Shown here: positions 1 through 8,058 of the stretch, one piece after another
Numbering within the stretch: the first letter of the stretch is position 1
Layout of the letters: every line of letters starts with the position of its first letter
From: Glaciihabitans sp.
Lineage (GTDB): Bacteria; Actinomycetota; Actinomycetes; Actinomycetales; Microbacteriaceae
Length of the DNA: 64,000 nt
Reading direction: 5' to 3'
NCBI GenBank assembly: GCA_025463785.1
Contig: JAODBD010000005.1
Location: forward strand, 124,001 to 188,000
The notes under the pieces: generated by a model
Databases searched by the model: none
Told to the model about the DNA's origin: nothing
The model's input: the letters and a program-made list of their open reading frames with translations, nothing else
Position numbers and translations under genes: made by a program

Positions 1-381
1 GATCGCCGCGTCCCAGAGCTTTTTCCCCGTGGCTTCCGGCTCTGCCAGTCCGAGAATGCCACGCACGAGCCCGGTCTCCGCGACCAAATTATCGTTGAGC
101 TGAATGAGCTGACGAAGGGCCCGCTTCGGATCTTTGGCTTCGACACTTTCACGAATGGAGCTCGCAATCGACGCGGCGTCGTCCCGGCGCGTCGGCGCGG
201 CATAGAGGCGGTGACCAGTCGCTGCAAGCAGTTTGTCGACGGTGTCGAACCTGGGGCTCTCCTGGCCTCCCTCGGAACGGGAAACGCGCGCCTGGTCCAC
301 GCCCACACGCGAGGCGAGCGCCTCTTGGGTGAGGCCACTGTTTCTCCGGGCAGAGCGAAGAAGAACTGCGGAATCAGTCAC
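1..381 (-). CDS. XRE-family HTH regulator, C-terminus beyond window edge
   Basis: This is an open frame of 127 codons that runs off the left edge. It starts at a GTG preceded by GGAGG with 8 bases of spacing (390-394). The N-terminus is a helix-turn-helix (SGLTQEALASRVGVDQARVS) of the XRE/HipB type, so it should be a cytoplasmic DNA-binding repressor. The rest (RLYAAPTRRDDAASIASSIR and onward) resembles the C-terminal part of regulators that often sit upstream of a toxin or nucleotidyltransferase partner. That partner, if present, lies outside the window. Its leader is AT-rich and it is next to an integrase, so it most likely belongs to the integrated element. The HTH call is solid; an antitoxin role is inference. 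Confidence 0.75.
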   Translation of the reverse strand, partial: MTDSAVLLRSARRNSGLTQEALASRVGVDQARVSRSEGGQESPRFDTVDKLLAATGHRLYAAPTRRDDAASIASSIRESVEAKDPKRALRQLIQLNDNLVAETGLVRGILGLAEPEATGKKLWDAAI

Positions 382-504
382 ACAAATCACCTCCAAAAAA
401 TGTCATAAACAACATACTAACGCTTTTACTATTGCCCTTCTTATCTTTGCTCTGGTTATTGCTGATGTTCTTACTCGTATTTTCGATAGCGAGAGTGTCG
501 CCCT
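382..504 (-). promoter_or_regulatory. AT-rich leader and probable promoter of the XRE gene
   Basis: This stretch is clearly richer in A and T than the rest of the window, which fits foreign DNA. Read on the minus strand it ends in a run of six T, GGAGG and the GTG start of the XRE gene. Upstream, TATGTT and TATGAC are possible -10 elements. XRE repressors usually bind their own promoter, so an autoregulatory operator is expected here, but no clear palindrome was identified. Confidence 0.4.
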
Positions 505-1690
505 TTATGACGTCGTCCTCGGGCCAAGTTGTTCGAGAATCTCGGCTGTGCGCGGGTTCACGAGGTTTTGTCTTTCGATGTAGTGGGCCCGGGTGATATC
601 AGCTGAGGTGTGTCCGAGGAGCTCGGCGGCAAGGTCGGTTCCTGCTGCCCGATGAATGACGGTGGCGACGGTGGCGACGGAATGCGTGCGGGGTGACATC
701 CTCGATCTCCGCCTCTGTGAGAATTGCACGCAAGCGTCGCCGCACGTTGTTGGTGGTCAGTGGCGTGTTGTTACGACTGTGGAATACCAGTTGCTCGTCA
801 TCGTCACCATCTAGAGCGGCCAGGCGTTGGCGGAGCACTTCGCCGACGAAGCTCGGAACGGACACCGTTCTGTTGGATGTGGCTGTCTTGAGGTGGCTCT
901 GTCGAGAGGTTGGCTTCCCCTTCGTCGAGACGATCGTGCCGCAAATGTGCACGGTGACGGAGGTGCCGGCGTCGTCGATGTCGCACTTCCGGAGAGCGAG
1001 GACTTCACCTATGCGAGCAGAGGTGCCGAGCATGACCTCGATGATCTGCCCGAGCTGACCGTCCGGTTTAGGCCCCGACAATCCCTGGCCAGTGCGAGCG
1101 CGGGCTACAGCATCCCGGATTTCATCAACCTGGTCGACCGTCAGCGCCCTGACGAATGACGTCGGTTTGTGCAGGCGAGCAGTCGATAGGACCGGGTTTC
1201 TAGGGATGGCCTCGTAGCGCACCGCCAGCCCCAGGGCGAGGCTGAGAACCACCTTGGACTGCTTAGCTCGGCTGTAACTGATCGCCGCCTGCTGTTTGAG
1301 GAACCGGTCTACCCGGCTCACGCTGATCTCACGAAGAGCGAAGTGATTGAACGACGGCATCACCAAGAGGCGAATGTTCCGCTCATACAGCTCTCGAGTA
1401 CCGGGAGCGATCCGTCCCTCGAGGTCGAGATCTTCCAACCACAATTCAACGAGCTTCCCAAACGCGCTGTCCCCCGTGATGGAACCGACACCGGACGTGC
1501 CGGCAGTGCGAAGGGACAGCGCTGTCTTCAGATTTCGTTCCGCAGCCGCCCGGTTCGATCCACTGGCCTGTACGAAACGTAGACGCCCATCTTGGTCGCG
1601 ATAGCGCGTGCGAGCGGCAACCACGCCCACTCGCATCGTTCTAGTGCTAATCGTTCCGAAGGTCCCGATCGGCGTGCGCGGTCTACCCAC
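505..1690 (-). pseudogene. tyrosine recombinase (phage-type integrase), broken by a +1 frameshift
   Basis: Two overlapping frames together encode a full integrase. The first frame (from GTG at 1690) holds an AP2-like N-terminal arm domain, a SAM-like core-binding domain, the first catalytic Arg (GTSARIGEVLALR), the Lys region (HLKTATSNRT) and the HAFRR box. It then reads into a nonsense Arg/His-rich tail. The neighbouring frame (505-729) resumes with TVATVIHRAAGTDLAAELLG, the LLGHTS His and the catalytic Tyr in AHYIER. One extra C inside the 9-bp duplication at about 661-680 (GGTGGCGAC twice on the plus strand) explains the break. All six catalytic residues survive across the two frames, so this is a recent mutation or a sequencing error. 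It reads away from the tRNA, as is usual for integrases of tRNA-integrated elements. Confidence 0.85.
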
Positions 1691-1918
1691 CCGCCGTCAC
1701 CACAGCGCCGAAATCTGCAATCATGCGAGCATCATCCGCAGTGCTGATGACCTATGCAGAGGGTTCAGCTGAGCGAGTGGTCGGCGCAGAAACACGTTCC
1801 AAACCGTAACACGAGCGGCAGGTTGCCTCAGAACGAGGGCTGTTTTTAGACAAACGGTCGTAGGTTCAAATCCTCGACAAATAACCGCGGCGGATCGTGA
1901 TGACTAAACGATAACCGC

Positions 1919-1981
1919 GTCTAACACGCAATAACCCTGAACAACCGGAAATTTGTGTGTTTCCGGTTGTTCCCGGTTATC
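1919..1981. repeat. 63-bp direct repeat, copy A, with 12+6 bp hairpin
   Basis: AACAACCGGAAA (1940-1951) and TTTCCGGTTGTT (1960-1971) pair perfectly around an 8-base loop. The stem continues after a 3-base internal mismatch with ATAACC (1931-1936) and GGTTAT (1975-1980). The whole unit is nearly identical to 2062-2124. Confidence 0.85.
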
Positions 1982-2061
1982 CGCGGTCGCTGGACCGCGA
2001 TCTCAGGGCCAAATCATCAACGAATGACCCAGACAAATCGGGCTTAACAAAGGATGACTGT

Positions 2062-2124
2062 GTCTAAAACGCAAAAACCGTGAACAACCGGAAATTTGTG
2101 TTGTTTCCGGTTGTTCACGGTTAT
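2062..2124. repeat. 63-bp direct repeat, copy B, with perfect 19-bp hairpin
   Basis: The arms 2076-2094 and 2104-2122 are perfect reverse complements (core AACAACCGGAAA) around a 9-base loop. The unit ends six bases before the tRNA 3' end. Copy B carries the base changes needed to complete the stem, whereas copy A keeps mismatches. There is no U-tract after the stem on either strand, so it does not look like a classic terminator. Confidence 0.85.
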
Positions 2125-2129
2125 CTCTG

Positions 2130-2203
2130 TTGCGGGGACAGGATTTGAACCTGCGACCTCTGGGTTATGAGCCCAGCGAGCTACCGAACTGCTCCACCCC
2201 GCG
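2130..2203 (-). tRNA. initiator tRNA-fMet (anticodon CAU)
   Basis: The 74-base cloverleaf has 5' CGCGGGG, D-arm, anticodon stem CTGGG/CCCAG around CTCATAA (anticodon at 2167-2169), T-loop TTCAAAT, and 3' CCCCGCAA. The C1:A72 mismatch and the three consecutive G:C pairs of the anticodon stem mark it as initiator rather than elongator tRNA-Met. CCA is not encoded. A candidate -10 (TACCGT on the minus strand, 2215-2220) lies 11 bases before the 5' end. The 3' end faces the integrase, so this gene is the likely integration target. Confidence 0.95.
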
Positions 2204-2225
2204 CTACGTCTTCAACGGTACCACA

Positions 2226-2239
2226 GGGGGCACACCCCC
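2226..2239. other. short GC hairpin
   Basis: GGGGG-CACA-CCCCC forms a 5-bp hairpin between the tRNA and the UPF0182 gene. On the minus strand it follows the end of that gene and precedes the tRNA promoter, so it may contribute to termination of the upstream transcript. There is no T-run. Confidence 0.3.
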
Positions 2240-2377
2240 GCCGGACGAGGGCGGTGGCGCGCTACGCTTCCACCGGGTGCAACCTCGGAGAAACGGCGAC
2301 CCGCCGCATTGTGCTTGGACCGCCTGCCGCGAGTCGGCGAAAACTCCGACGCTGCGGCGCTCAGCCAGCGCCGGCCG

Positions 2378-5269
2378 CTACTTCGCCGGCTTCAGCGAGG
2401 CCTCGAACGCTGCCTTCAGGTCGGCCTGCAAGCGGGTGTCCGCCTGTGCGGCTGCGACCAGGTCGCCGCGTGCATAGGCATTCGTGCGCGCCGTGAGGTC
2501 CTTCTGCGCCTGAGCGAGCGCCGCTGTGAGCGCCGGATTGTCGGCCGTGCCCACACCGGATGCCGACGGGGTGGGCGTCGAACTCGTGCCGTTGTCGCCC
2601 GCGTTCGCACCCGAGCTGCCACCGAACAGTGCGTTCAGCGCCTCGTCCAGCGTCGGTTTGAACTGCACGTTCGTGCCGAAACTCACCAGCACTTCGCGCA
2701 GCAGCGGGTAACTCGTCTCACCGCTCGACTTCACGTAGACCGGCTGCACGTACAGCAGACCGCCACCGACAGGAAGAGTCAGCAGGTTGCCGAGGTCGAC
2801 CGAGGTCTGTCCCTTCTGCAGGAGCGCCACCTCATTGGCGAACGACGTGTCCGTTCTGAACTGATTTTCGGCAGAGCCCGGCCCAGGAATGGTGGTCTCC
2901 TTGGGCAGAGTGAGCAGGGTGAGCTTGCCGTAGTTGGGTCCGGCATCCGAATCGGCGGCCAGGTAGCCCGTCAATACGCTTCGCGTCGCGGACGCCGAGC
3001 CCTTCGGCACAAACGTCGAGTAGAGCGTGAACGCTGGCGCCTTCTCGCCCGGAACCTGCATCGTGAGGTAGTACGGCGGCTGGAGCGGCGGGTTGGCGGT
3101 CGTCGCAGTCGGCTCGTTCGGCGTGACCCACTGGTCGTCGCTCGAGTAGAAGGATGCCGCATCGGTCACGTGGTACGAACCGAGAATCGCGCGCTGCGCC
3201 TTGAACAGATCCTGCGGGTAGCGAACGTGCGCGAGCAGCTGCGCGCTCATGTCGGACGCAGGCTTCACCGTCGACGGGAAGACCTTCTCCCAGGTCTTCA
3301 GGATGGGGTCAGTCGGGTCCCACGCGTAAAGCGTCACCTTGCCGCTGTAGGCGTCGACCGTGGCCTTGACCGAGTTGCGGATGTAGTTGAAGTTATCGAT
3401 GGTCGGCGGCTCAGGCGTATCGGCATCCTTGATGACGCTGCCGAGCTCCTGCACCTTCGAGTACGGGTACTGGTCGGTCGTCGTGTAACCGTCAACGATC
3501 CAGACGATCCGGCCATCGACGATCGCGGGGTACGAATTGCTGTCGAGCGTCAGGTAGGGCGCGACCTTGCTGACCCGGGTCTGGGGGTCGCGGTCGTACA
3601 GAATCTGCGAGTCCTGGTTGATCGCGTTCGAGAGGACGATGTCCTCAGACTGGAACTTGATCGCGTACAGCAGCCGCGTGAAGAGGCTGTCGAGCTTCGG
3701 ACCGCCACTGCCCTGGAACGTCGTCTTCTTGTTCTGAGCGCTGTCACTGCCCGCCGGGTAGTCGAGCTCAATCGGGTTGGTGTCTCGCGCCGGCCCCCCG
3801 ACGATCGAGTACGCAGGCGAGTTCTCTCCGAAGTAGATGCGCGGCTGGTAACTGCCGAGCTTTCCGGAAGTGGGGATCTGCGATTCGAGAAACACCGGCG
3901 AGCCGTTGGTGGAACGCTTGTTGCCGTAGGCGGCCACGATGCCGTAACCGTGCGTGTAGACGAGCGTGTTGTTGTACCAGGTCTGCGAGCCGCCGAGACC
4001 GCTCTGGTTAAGCTCTCGCGCCGCGATCACGGTGTCTTGTTTCGAACCGTCGATCGTATACCGGTCGACGGCGAGGTGGGGCGCGAAGCTGTAGTACTGC
4101 TTGAACTGTTCGAGCTGGGCGAAGGTCTTGGAGACCAGCGCAGGATCGAGGATGCGGATGCTGGCAGTCGTGTCGGCATCCTGTCGTAACTGGCCGGCCT
4201 GGGTGTTCGAGATCGCGTTGTACGACATCGTCTTCACATTGGCAACGCCGTAGGCCTTGCGAGTGGCATCGATGTTGCGCTGGATGTACGTGCTCTCCAG
4301 CGTCTTGGCGCTCGGTTCCGCGGTGAACCGCTCGACGATGGCCGGGTAGATGGCGCCGATGACGAGACCGCTGACGAGCAGCAGCGCTGTACCGATGACC
4401 GGCAGACGCCAGCGCCCGATGATCGCCGTGACGATGAACAGGATGGCGACGACGGCGGCAATCCCCGCTAGAATCTCGCGCGCGGGAATCGTCGCATTGA
4501 CCTCGGTATAGCCGGCACCGTTGGAGACGAAGCCCGCGCTCGGACTCGTGACCGTCGCGTACTGGTCGAGCCAGATGCTGACCGCCTGCAGCGCGATGTA
4601 AATGGCAAGGGTGGTCGAGAGTTGCACGCGAGCGCTCCGCGAAATGCGAAGCTCGCGGCCGTTCAGCCGCAAAGCACCGTACAGGTAGCTGGTCGCCAGG
4701 GCGGAGAGGATCGAGAGAATCACGACGGCGGACGCGAAGCCGACGACTCCCCGCCAGAACGGCAGGTCGAAGATGTAGAACGACAGGTCAAACCCGAACT
4801 GGGCATCCTTCTGACCGAACGAGGTGCGGTTGAGGTACTCGAGCACCGTCTGCCAGCGGGATGCCGACGACACTCCCCCGAAAATGCCGAGGACGATCGG
4901 GATGCCGTAGACCGCGAGCCTGCGCAGCGGCTCGACCACCTGTTGGTAGCGGTCGAGTTGCGAGTTGAGCTTCGCGTAAACCGGACGCCAGCGGAAGGCG
5001 ACCTCGATGCTGACGAAGACTGGGATGGCCATCCCGAAGAAACCGACGAAGAAGAGAACGAGCTGGGAGATCCACTGGGTGGTCAGAACCTTGAGAAATC
5101 CGGCCTGCGCATACCAGAGCACATCGGTGTATAGCCCGGCGAAGATGAAGAACAGGATGATCAGCACCGCAAGTACGACGGCCGTGATTGTCACTGCCGC
5201 CCGCGTGCGGGATGCTGGGCGATTGTCGCCTGCGCGATTCTGCTCCGGACGGTTCGGTGTAGAGGTCAA
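2378..5269 (-). CDS. UPF0182 family integral membrane protein
   Basis: The 963-residue product belongs to the UPF0182/COG1615 family, whose biochemical role is unknown. A charged N-terminus of about 20 residues is followed by a first membrane helix (ITAVVLAVLIILFFIFAGLY). Further helices lie up to about residue 320, including a pair near 250-320. After them comes a long extracytoplasmic region of about 600 residues. The C-terminus is low-complexity, rich in Ser, Gly and Ala, followed by an Ala/Gln-rich helix. The length is normal for the family. The gene lies 40 bases downstream of the YlbL-type protease on the same strand, the same order as M. tuberculosis Rv3194c-Rv3193c. This suggests co-expression and an envelope role (inference). 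Confidence 0.92.
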   Translation of the reverse strand: MTSTPNRPEQNRAGDNRPASRTRAAVTITAVVLAVLIILFFIFAGLYTDVLWYAQAGFLKVLTTQWISQLVLFFVGFFGMAIPVFVSIEVAFRWRPVYAKLNSQLDRYQQVVEPLRRLAVYGIPIVLGIFGGVSSASRWQTVLEYLNRTSFGQKDAQFGFDLSFYIFDLPFWRGVVGFASAVVILSILSALATSYLYGALRLNGRELRISRSARVQLSTTLAIYIALQAVSIWLDQYATVTSPSAGFVSNGAGYTEVNATIPAREILAGIAAVVAILFIVTAIIGRWRLPVIGTALLLVSGLVIGAIYPAIVERFTAEPSAKTLESTYIQRNIDATRKAYGVANVKTMSYNAISNTQAGQLRQDADTTASIRILDPALVSKTFAQLEQFKQYYSFAPHLAVDRYTIDGSKQDTVIAARELNQSGLGGSQTWYNNTLVYTHGYGIVAAYGNKRSTNGSPVFLESQIPTSGKLGSYQPRIYFGENSPAYSIVGGPARDTNPIELDYPAGSDSAQNKKTTFQGSGGPKLDSLFTRLLYAIKFQSEDIVLSNAINQDSQILYDRDPQTRVSKVAPYLTLDSNSYPAIVDGRIVWIVDGYTTTDQYPYSKVQELGSVIKDADTPEPPTIDNFNYIRNSVKATVDAYSGKVTLYAWDPTDPILKTWEKVFPSTVKPASDMSAQLLAHVRYPQDLFKAQRAILGSYHVTDAASFYSSDDQWVTPNEPTATTANPPLQPPYYLTMQVPGEKAPAFTLYSTFVPKGSASATRSVLTGYLAADSDAGPNYGKLTLLTLPKETTIPGPGSAENQFRTDTSFANEVALLQKGQTSVDLGNLLTLPVGGGLLYVQPVYVKSSGETSYPLLREVLVSFGTNVQFKPTLDEALNALFGGSSGANAGDNGTSSTPTPSASGVGTADNPALTAALAQAQKDLTARTNAYARGDLVAAAQADTRLQADLKAAFEASLKPAK

Positions 5270-5309
5270 GTGACCGCTCCTGGCTCTAGTTGGGGTGGTG
5301 TCAGCTTAT

Positions 5310-6431
5310 TCACTTCTTGCCACAGGTCGGCAGCGAACCGAGCCCGGTGCCCGAGGCAATCGCCTTGAGGTCGGCGATGGACTGTTTGAGCGTCGAGGTG
5401 GCAAAGACGGTGAGTCCTGCCGGAATGTGTCCGCGAACGCCGTCGTTGCCCCCGCAGTTGCTGGCTGGCGCGAGGAAATAGGTGGCGCCGGCATTCCTTG
5501 CCCCGTACATCTTCTGACGGATGCCGCCAATGGCACCAACCGTGCCCGATGCGGTGATCGTCCCGGTGCCCGCGACGTGCTTGCCGCCGTTCAGCTGGCC
5601 GTCTGTCAGCTTGTCGATGATGCCGAGGGCGAACATCTGCCCGGCACTCGGGCCGCCGACATCCTGCAGCTGGATCTTGACCTGGAACGGGAACGAAAAC
5701 GCCTCGGTCAGGTAGACGCCGACCTGTGGCTGCGGGTCGGGCCCACCGCTCAGCGAGGGCTTAATCTGCGCGGTCTTCACGGTGCCGGCGCGACGAAACT
5801 GGACAGACATTGGGTTGGTCACACCGTTGGCGAGAACCATTTGGTGCAACTCCGTCGAGTCGACTGGCTGCTTTCCATTCACCGAAAGGATGATGTCGCC
5901 GGCCTTCAAGACCGAGGCAGCAGGCGAACCGGCGATGGTCTGGGCAACCGTGAGCGTGCTCGTGAACTTGATCCCCAGTTCGTACAGCGCGGCCGCCGTC
6001 GCATCCTGTTGGGACTGAGCCATCTCGGCCGCGCTCTGTTTGTTGGTGTTCTGCACCGACACGTTCGGCGGGTAGAGCTCGTCCATCGGGATCACCGACT
6101 GGCTCGGATCGAACCAGGCGGAAGCGATCTGCGCCCAGCTCGGCGGCTGGGTCGGGTCGCCGGTAACGTCGACCGTCAGCATGTCGAGCGCGCCGCTCGT
6201 CGAGTGGGTTGTCTGGGACGGGATTGAGATCACCGGAACCGTCTTGCCGCTGACGTGGGTCGTGCCGATCGTGTTGTACACAGGACCGGGCATCTCAATC
6301 GCGTACGGCGCAGGCGAGAGCCCGAACGCGACGATTCCGACCATCGCCAGGAGCATCAGAGTCCAGCCAATGCGACGACTGCGACGAGCGTTCCTGGGGC
6401 GAGGAGCCCCCGTGTCGGTGAAAATTGCCAC
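5310..6431 (-). CDS. YlbL-type PDZ/Lon-like secreted serine protease
   Basis: The 373-residue protein has one N-terminal membrane anchor (IGWTLMLLAMVGIVAFGL), a PDZ domain (about residues 165-240, with ASVLKAGDIILSVNGK) and a C-terminal S16/Lon-type protease domain. The catalytic dyad is visible as Ser in GGPSAGQM and Lys in GGIRQKMYGA. Family members are membrane-tethered proteases acting outside the cytoplasm. The gene is probably cotranscribed with the downstream UPF0182 gene and divergent from the DUF2342 gene. It corresponds by order to M. tuberculosis Rv3194c. Substrates are unknown. Confidence 0.92.
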   Translation of the reverse strand: MAIFTDTGAPRPRNARRSRRIGWTLMLLAMVGIVAFGLSPAPYAIEMPGPVYNTIGTTHVSGKTVPVISIPSQTTHSTSGALDMLTVDVTGDPTQPPSWAQIASAWFDPSQSVIPMDELYPPNVSVQNTNKQSAAEMAQSQQDATAAALYELGIKFTSTLTVAQTIAGSPAASVLKAGDIILSVNGKQPVDSTELHQMVLANGVTNPMSVQFRRAGTVKTAQIKPSLSGGPDPQPQVGVYLTEAFSFPFQVKIQLQDVGGPSAGQMFALGIIDKLTDGQLNGGKHVAGTGTITASGTVGAIGGIRQKMYGARNAGATYFLAPASNCGGNDGVRGHIPAGLTVFATSTLKQSIADLKAIASGTGLGSLPTCGKK

Positions 6432-6561
6432 CGGTATCCTTCGCTGATCTGAGAATCGGCAGCCGGATCGGATGCCATGTTCGCCACGGGCGCACGCCCA
6501 AAGCCCTCAGCCTAAGTGAAAAGCCCAGCCGTGTTGGCGTGCAGCGGCTAGCGTAGTTTGC
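6432..6561. promoter_or_regulatory. divergent promoter region, protease gene / DUF2342 gene
   Basis: These 130 bases separate divergent genes. On the plus strand TAGCGT (6549-6554) lies 7 bases before the ATG at 6562, and there is no ribosome binding site, so the DUF2342 mRNA is probably leaderless. Confidence 0.5.
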
Positions 6562-7914
6562 ATGCCTGATGATTCGCGGGAAGAGCCGGACGACGAGTTC
6601 GAAGAGCCCGACAGCGAGCTGGGCAATTTGCTGCGCGAATTCCTCGCCGGCAACACCGACATCGATCCCGCACAGCTGGCGAGCGCAGCAGGATTGCCTA
6701 ATGATCCCGAGCTCATCGGCCGACTCATGGAGCAGTTGCAGAGCGCCCTCCAGACGAGCGGCGAAGGCGTGAACTGGACCCTCGCGCTCGAGCAGGCGAA
6801 GACCATCGCGAGCCGCTCCTCCGTCGTTTCACTGCCAGCCGAGCGTTCGCAGCTCGAGCAGGCGTTCCACGTTGCGTCGCTGTGGCTCGACGAGGCGACC
6901 TACGTGTCCGCTCTCAGCACCGAGCCCCGCCTGATGAGCCGCACCGAGTGGGTGACGGCGACCATGCCGGTCTGGCAGCAGCTCGCCGAGCCGGTGGCGA
7001 CATCCATTTCGAATTCCCTCGCGCAGGTGCTGCAAGACCAGGCGCCCGAAGAGATGAGCGGGATGCTCGGCGACGCGAGCAAGCTCATGAAGAACGTGGG
7101 CGGCACGCTGTTTGCGATGCAACTTGGGCAGGTCGTGGGCCAGCTCTCGACCGAGGTCGTCTCTGGCGGCGACATCGGCATCCCGCTACTCGACGATCAG
7201 CAGGCGGCGCTCATTCCGCAGAACGTGCTGGCCTTCGGAACCGACCTCGACATCCCGCTCGACCAGGTTCACCTCTATCTCGCCGTGCGCGAGCTCGCGC
7301 ACGCGCGGCTGTTCCGCCACGCGAAGTGGCTGCGGCTGCAGCTCATGTCGTCGATCACCGAGTTTGCGCGCGGCATTCACATCGACACCGACCGGCTCGA
7401 GCAGCTGGCCGAACAGTTTGACCCCTCGAACCCCGAAGAGCTGCGTGAGGCCATGACGAGCGGTGCGCTCATCCCGCCGAAGTCTGAGGACCAATTGGTG
7501 GCACTCTCGCGGCTCGAGACCATGCTCGCTCTGATTGAGGGCTGGGTGGATGTCGTGACCGCCGAGGCGACAACCCGGCTTCCCAAGGGCGATGCCATCG
7601 CCGAAACCGTCAAGCGCCGTCGGGCTTCGGGCGGGCCCGCCGAGTCGGCGTTCTCGACGCTCGTTGGGCTCGAACTGCGGCCACGTCGGCTGCGTGAGGC
7701 CGCCGCAATGTGGCGGACAGTGACGGACGCCGTTGGTGCCGAAAAGAGGGACGCCCTGTGGGCGCAACCCGACCTGATGCCCACGAGCGATGACATCGAC
7801 TTTCCCGAGGCACTCATCGCGCGTATCAACGGCGAGAACGCCGCCCCCGACGACATCGACCAGGCCATCGAAGACCTGCTCAACGACGACAGCACAGACC
7901 GCCCACACGAGTAG
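6562..7914 (+). CDS. DUF2342 zinc-dependent metalloprotease family protein
   Basis: The 450-residue product matches the actinobacterial DUF2342 family, annotated as putative zinc metalloproteases or 'coenzyme F420 biosynthesis-associated'. The acidic N-terminus (DDSREEPDDEFEEPDSELG) precedes an all-helical domain. The putative metal site is RELAHARLF near residues 243-251. It keeps the Glu and second His but has Arg where a classic HExxH has its first His, a pattern common in this family. Activity is therefore uncertain. No signal peptide is seen, so it is cytoplasmic. By gene order it corresponds to M. tuberculosis Rv3195. Confidence 0.85.
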   Translation: MPDDSREEPDDEFEEPDSELGNLLREFLAGNTDIDPAQLASAAGLPNDPELIGRLMEQLQSALQTSGEGVNWTLALEQAKTIASRSSVVSLPAERSQLEQAFHVASLWLDEATYVSALSTEPRLMSRTEWVTATMPVWQQLAEPVATSISNSLAQVLQDQAPEEMSGMLGDASKLMKNVGGTLFAMQLGQVVGQLSTEVVSGGDIGIPLLDDQQAALIPQNVLAFGTDLDIPLDQVHLYLAVRELAHARLFRHAKWLRLQLMSSITEFARGIHIDTDRLEQLAEQFDPSNPEELREAMTSGALIPPKSEDQLVALSRLETMLALIEGWVDVVTAEATTRLPKGDAIAETVKRRRASGGPAESAFSTLVGLELRPRRLREAAAMWRTVTDAVGAEKRDALWAQPDLMPTSDDIDFPEALIARINGENAAPDDIDQAIEDLLNDDSTDRPHE

Positions 7915-7950
7915 CCAGCCGCCCGCTACTGGCTACGGTGAGGTGTCGGT

Positions 7951-8018
7951 AAGGCTGGTGTGGGTGCGGCTGGTGTGGGTGTGGGTGCGGTAGGTACGGC
8001 GACGGTGGGGTGTGGGTA
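7951..8018. repeat. GT-rich tandem repeat after the DUF2342 gene
   Basis: GGCTGGTGTGGGTGC is repeated and then degenerates into GTGGGTGCGGTAGGT-type units. It lies between the stop of the DUF2342 gene and the next start and is one of many gene-end tandem arrays in this window. Confidence 0.6.
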
Positions 8019-8058
8019 ACTTTCGACGTTGAGTTAGTGCGCGGCGCAAGCTGTCTGC

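Larger units (their letters stand above)
1691..2129. other. integrase-tRNA junction, probable attachment region
   Basis: There is no credible gene in these 439 bases. The stretch holds a T-arm-like fragment (about 1850-1877), two 63-bp direct repeats that each form a hairpin (1919-1981 and 2062-2124), and additional ATAACCGC/CGGTTAT motifs. Its position between an integrase and the 3' end of a tRNA fits the element-side half of an attachment site, where integrase arm-binding sites are normally found. The exact core site cannot be set without the other end of the element. Confidence 0.5.

Noticed and set aside
1919..2124. Pair of intrinsic terminators for the integrase or tRNA
   Set aside because: The hairpins lack T-runs on either strand, and the duplicated flanks beyond the stems indicate a repeated element rather than terminators.
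2309..4189. Open plus-strand frame of 626 codons opposite the UPF0182 gene
   Set aside because: It is antisense to a well-conserved membrane protein gene, extremely rich in Arg and Val, and has no plausible start signal.
6562..7914. F420 biosynthesis enzyme
   Set aside because: The family name includes 'F420 biosynthesis-associated' by genome correlation only; no F420 pathway gene lies in the window, so the role was not assigned.
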